The position numbers and the translations under genes were made by a program. The notes under the pieces are model-generated. The model saw only the letters and a program-made list of their open reading frames with translations. It had not been told where the DNA came from and did not search any database. A stretch of DNA of 15,074 nucleotides from Planctomycetota bacterium. GTDB lineage: Bacteria > Planctomycetota > MHYJ01 > JACQXL01 > JAVHLO01. The stretch lies in contig JAVHLO010000036.1 in assembly GCA_031082105.1 (NCBI GenBank), positions 1-15,074 of the forward strand, written 5' to 3'. Every line of letters begins with the position of its first letter. The stretch's first letter is position 1. Positions 13,243-15,074 of this stretch are shown here, piece after piece.

Positions 13243-13338
13243 CCGATGGGGATTGTGGGGCGTTTGCAGAGAGGCGACAACGGTAACGCGCCGGGGACAG
13301 CGCTACTGCGAGCCGGGGTCGGAAGTCCCCCCTGGCAT

Positions 13339-13371
13339 CCCGACCGCCGTCGGGATCGCGGCTGCGGCCTT
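13339..13371 (+). repeat. 33-base repeat, copy 1
   Basis: A CCCGAC...GTCGGG stem (13339-13354) is followed by ATCGCGGCTGCGGCCTT. The unit recurs at 15042-15074 with 31 of 33 bases identical. It lies in the 237-base gap between the two large secreted paralogs. A related AGTCCCCC...GCA stretch precedes both copies, so the true repeat is longer than 33 bases. Confidence 0.8.
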
Positions 13372-13442
13372 GGAATTCAGGGGGTTGTTGGGCTTCGGGT
13401 GTCATAAAAGAGTCGTGTTTCCATCTGTTAGGAGGTCTTGAG

Positions 13443-15008
13443 ATGTGTGTTGGTAGACAGGCATGGATCGTCTTCATGATGACTGCTTTGATCTTCTCTG
13501 CGGGCAGCATGGGCTACCTCGCGGCGGACGAGGAAGCGACGAAGACCGGCGGATCTTGGGACCCGGTCTCCAGGGAGGTCATCCCCAAAATCATGGAGAA
13601 GAACGGCGACACCGCCTCGATCGTGCGCTATGTGAGCGCCATCAGTTGCAGGATTGATCTCGAGATCACTTCGAGTACGTTCCCCGGTACGGCCCAGGGT
13701 GTGCTGTCATACAGGTGGAAGGACGCCGACAACAACGGGATCCTCAGCCCCAACGAGATCGATATCGAGACCGAGTACGTCTCGATGGAAGGGATGGGGC
13801 TGGTCATGGGCGAATTCCGCCGCGCGCTCGAGAACGAGACCACACAGAACACGTTCAACGTCTTCAAGAGCCACAATGTCACGACCGTGAAGACGGATGA
13901 AGGCTACAAGATGAAGCTCAAACCTAAGAGCGCCGAACTGGTCAAGAGACTGGGCTACAGCGTCCTTTACGTCACCATCGCGAACGACTTCCGGATAACG
14001 AAGCTGCGCGCGAAGGACGATTCCGGCGGCGAGGCCAATATCGAACTTAAACACCAGAAGGCCGGCGATATCTGGCTCATCGCGGGATCGTCGAAGCGCA
14101 CCGACAGCGGCGACGGGGCCACCACCGAAGAGGCCCGGACGAACGTCTATGCCGAGGTCAACGGGATACCGGTCATTTCGCAAATCGCCATCGACACGGC
14201 CGTGTCCACCGCGATGGGCGCTGTGACGGTCCGGCAGGTCTGTACCTTCCGGGATTGGGAGGTCGTGAAGCGCGACAAACCGCTCTCTGTCCTGACCGGC
14301 GGGTTCGACAAGGATGAAGAGGCATTCAAGAATCCGACGAAGCCCGACAAGCCGAAGACCACGAAGGATCCGGACGAGGAGCTCTTTGGCGACGACAAGC
14401 CCAAGGAACAGCCGGAGTCCACGAAGAAGGGCTCCAGCTTCGAAGACGCGCTTGTCGTGAAGACGATCGACGCGGAATACGAATACATTGCGGGACAGAA
14501 GTGTGATTGCGGCGGCGCGTTTGACGTCAAGAAGCAGGAACTGAAGAGCAAAGACGACAAGATGTTCGACATCTTGAACGCAGTCTGTCGGAATTGCGGC
14601 GCCAAGCGCGCGTTCTACTTCGACATAACGGAGCGGTTCAAGGGCGCAATGGGCAACAGGGACGAAGGAGCCGCCAAGCCGACCGCCCCGAACGTCGCTT
14701 CCACGGAGCCCGGCAACGCGGCCGGCGACGTGCCCGTCGACGTCGGCAAGATTGCGATCAAGTTCGACCGCGACATGAACCGCGACTCGTATTCCATCTG
14801 CCCGGCCGACGACGGCGAGTTCCCGCCCGTCGAGGGTGGCGCGTCGTTCGCTGATGCGAGGACGTTCGTCATAAAACTCGGCAAGCTCGAACCCGGCAAG
14901 ACGTACGCCCTCAGCCTGAACAGCGAGTCGAAGAAGGGCTTCCGCTCGGCCGGCGACATCGAACTGCCGCTCAAGCCGTTCATCCTGAAGTTCACGACGG
15001 CGAAGTAG
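13443..15008 (+). CDS. Secreted paralog: EF-hand-like domain, zinc-ribbon insert, Ig-like domain
   Basis: This is a 521-residue exported protein with a signal peptide (about 1-28), the same N-terminal domain as its upstream neighbour (about 36-285), a linker with DPDEELFGDD (about 310), a cysteine insert and an Ig-like domain (about 415-521). The N-terminal domain carries the EF-hand-like loop D94-x-D96-x-N98-G99-I-L-x-x-x-E105. The insert has C354-x-C356 and C382-x2-C385, a zinc-ribbon pattern absent from the paralog. TAGGAGGT (13429-13436) six bases before the ATG fixes the start. A -10-like TGTCATAAA (13400-13408) lies upstream without a clear -35, so the gene may have its own weak promoter or be read from upstream. 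The Ig-like domain is closer by eye to that of the small protein at 11336 than to its immediate neighbour. Function unknown. Confidence 0.85.
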   Translation: MCVGRQAWIVFMMTALIFSAGSMGYLAADEEATKTGGSWDPVSREVIPKIMEKNGDTASIVRYVSAISCRIDLEITSSTFPGTAQGVLSYRWKDADNNGILSPNEIDIETEYVSMEGMGLVMGEFRRALENETTQNTFNVFKSHNVTTVKTDEGYKMKLKPKSAELVKRLGYSVLYVTIANDFRITKLRAKDDSGGEANIELKHQKAGDIWLIAGSSKRTDSGDGATTEEARTNVYAEVNGIPVISQIAIDTAVSTAMGAVTVRQVCTFRDWEVVKRDKPLSVLTGGFDKDEEAFKNPTKPDKPKTTKDPDEELFGDDKPKEQPESTKKGSSFEDALVVKTIDAEYEYIAGQKCDCGGAFDVKKQELKSKDDKMFDILNAVCRNCGAKRAFYFDITERFKGAMGNRDEGAAKPTAPNVASTEPGNAAGDVPVDVGKIAIKFDRDMNRDSYSICPADDGEFPPVEGGASFADARTFVIKLGKLEPGKTYALSLNSESKKGFRSAGDIELPLKPFILKFTTAK

Positions 15009-15024
15009 CCTGGATCGCAGAGTC

Positions 15025-15074
15025 CCCCTTAGCAAAGGGGCCCCGACTGCGGTCGGGATCGCGGCTGCGGCCTT
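15025..15074 (+). repeat. Hairpin followed by 33-base repeat copy 2, cut by the window edge
   Basis: CCCCTT (15025-15030) and AAGGGG (15035-15040) form a 6-bp stem 16 bases past the last stop codon. The 33-base repeat (15042-15074) follows, with CCCGAC/GTCGGG as its own stem. The repeat runs to the last base of the window, so its full extent is unseen. The paired hairpins could end transcription of the preceding gene, but no T run is visible. Confidence 0.7.

Noticed and set aside
13707..15035. 442-codon minus-strand frame antisense to the last secreted protein
   Set aside because: It mirrors a gene with signal peptide, EF-hand-like loop and clear paralogs; the antisense product shows no motif.
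1..15074. tRNA, rRNA, integrase or transposase genes
   Set aside because: No cloverleaf, rRNA motif or recombinase motif was seen on either strand by reading; short or divergent RNAs could still be missed.

Overview
This window is high-GC bacterial DNA. Its genes look like those of a large-genome, signalling-rich bacterium of the Planctomycetota type. That placement is an inference: it rests on a Hanks-type kinase with a big extracytoplasmic part, secreted and membrane-anchored cysteine-pair proteins, a membrane-fused spermidine-synthase-like protein, and many small dispersed hairpin repeats. There is no rRNA, tRNA, CRISPR array, transposase or phage gene.

Layout. The left half (136-8076) is read on the minus strand. 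In transcription order it holds a membrane Ser/Thr kinase (8076-5797), a membrane-embedded methyltransferase/spermidine-synthase-like protein (5792-3705, four bases after the kinase stop), a secreted alpha/beta hydrolase (3553-2585), a secreted coiled-coil protein with six DnaJ-like CxxC pairs (2482-1607), and, after a 649-base repeat-bearing gap, a response regulator with a duplicated four-cysteine tail (957-136). A strong hairpin at 10-55 closes this side. The right half (8368-15008) is read on the plus strand. A GTG-started membrane protein has GspE-N-like repeats inside and a 21-cysteine domain outside (8368-10794). After a 541-base gap come three related secreted proteins (11336-11758, 11802-13205, 13443-15008), each ending in the same Ig-like (Big_5/SbsA type) domain. 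The two larger ones share an N-terminal domain with an EF-hand-like loop, and the last also carries a zinc-ribbon-like insert.

How they may work together (inference). The kinase and the cysteine-rich membrane protein diverge from one 291-base region with back-to-back candidate promoters, so they are a plausible signalling pair: cytosolic kinase and GspE-N-like modules, with large sensor-like parts outside. The three secreted proteins look like a diversified set of envelope proteins. Cysteine-pair modules recur in four otherwise unrelated proteins here.

The spaces between genes are unusually full of repeats: two dRS3-like hairpins, two copies of a 9-bp-stem hairpin sitting just after stop codons in the same relative orientation, an element with short inverted ends beside the kinase promoter and a partner copy near 3612, a 94-base hairpin element at 10812-10905, 7-mer and 8-mer tandem repeats, and a 33-base repeat at 13339 and 15042 that runs into the window edge.
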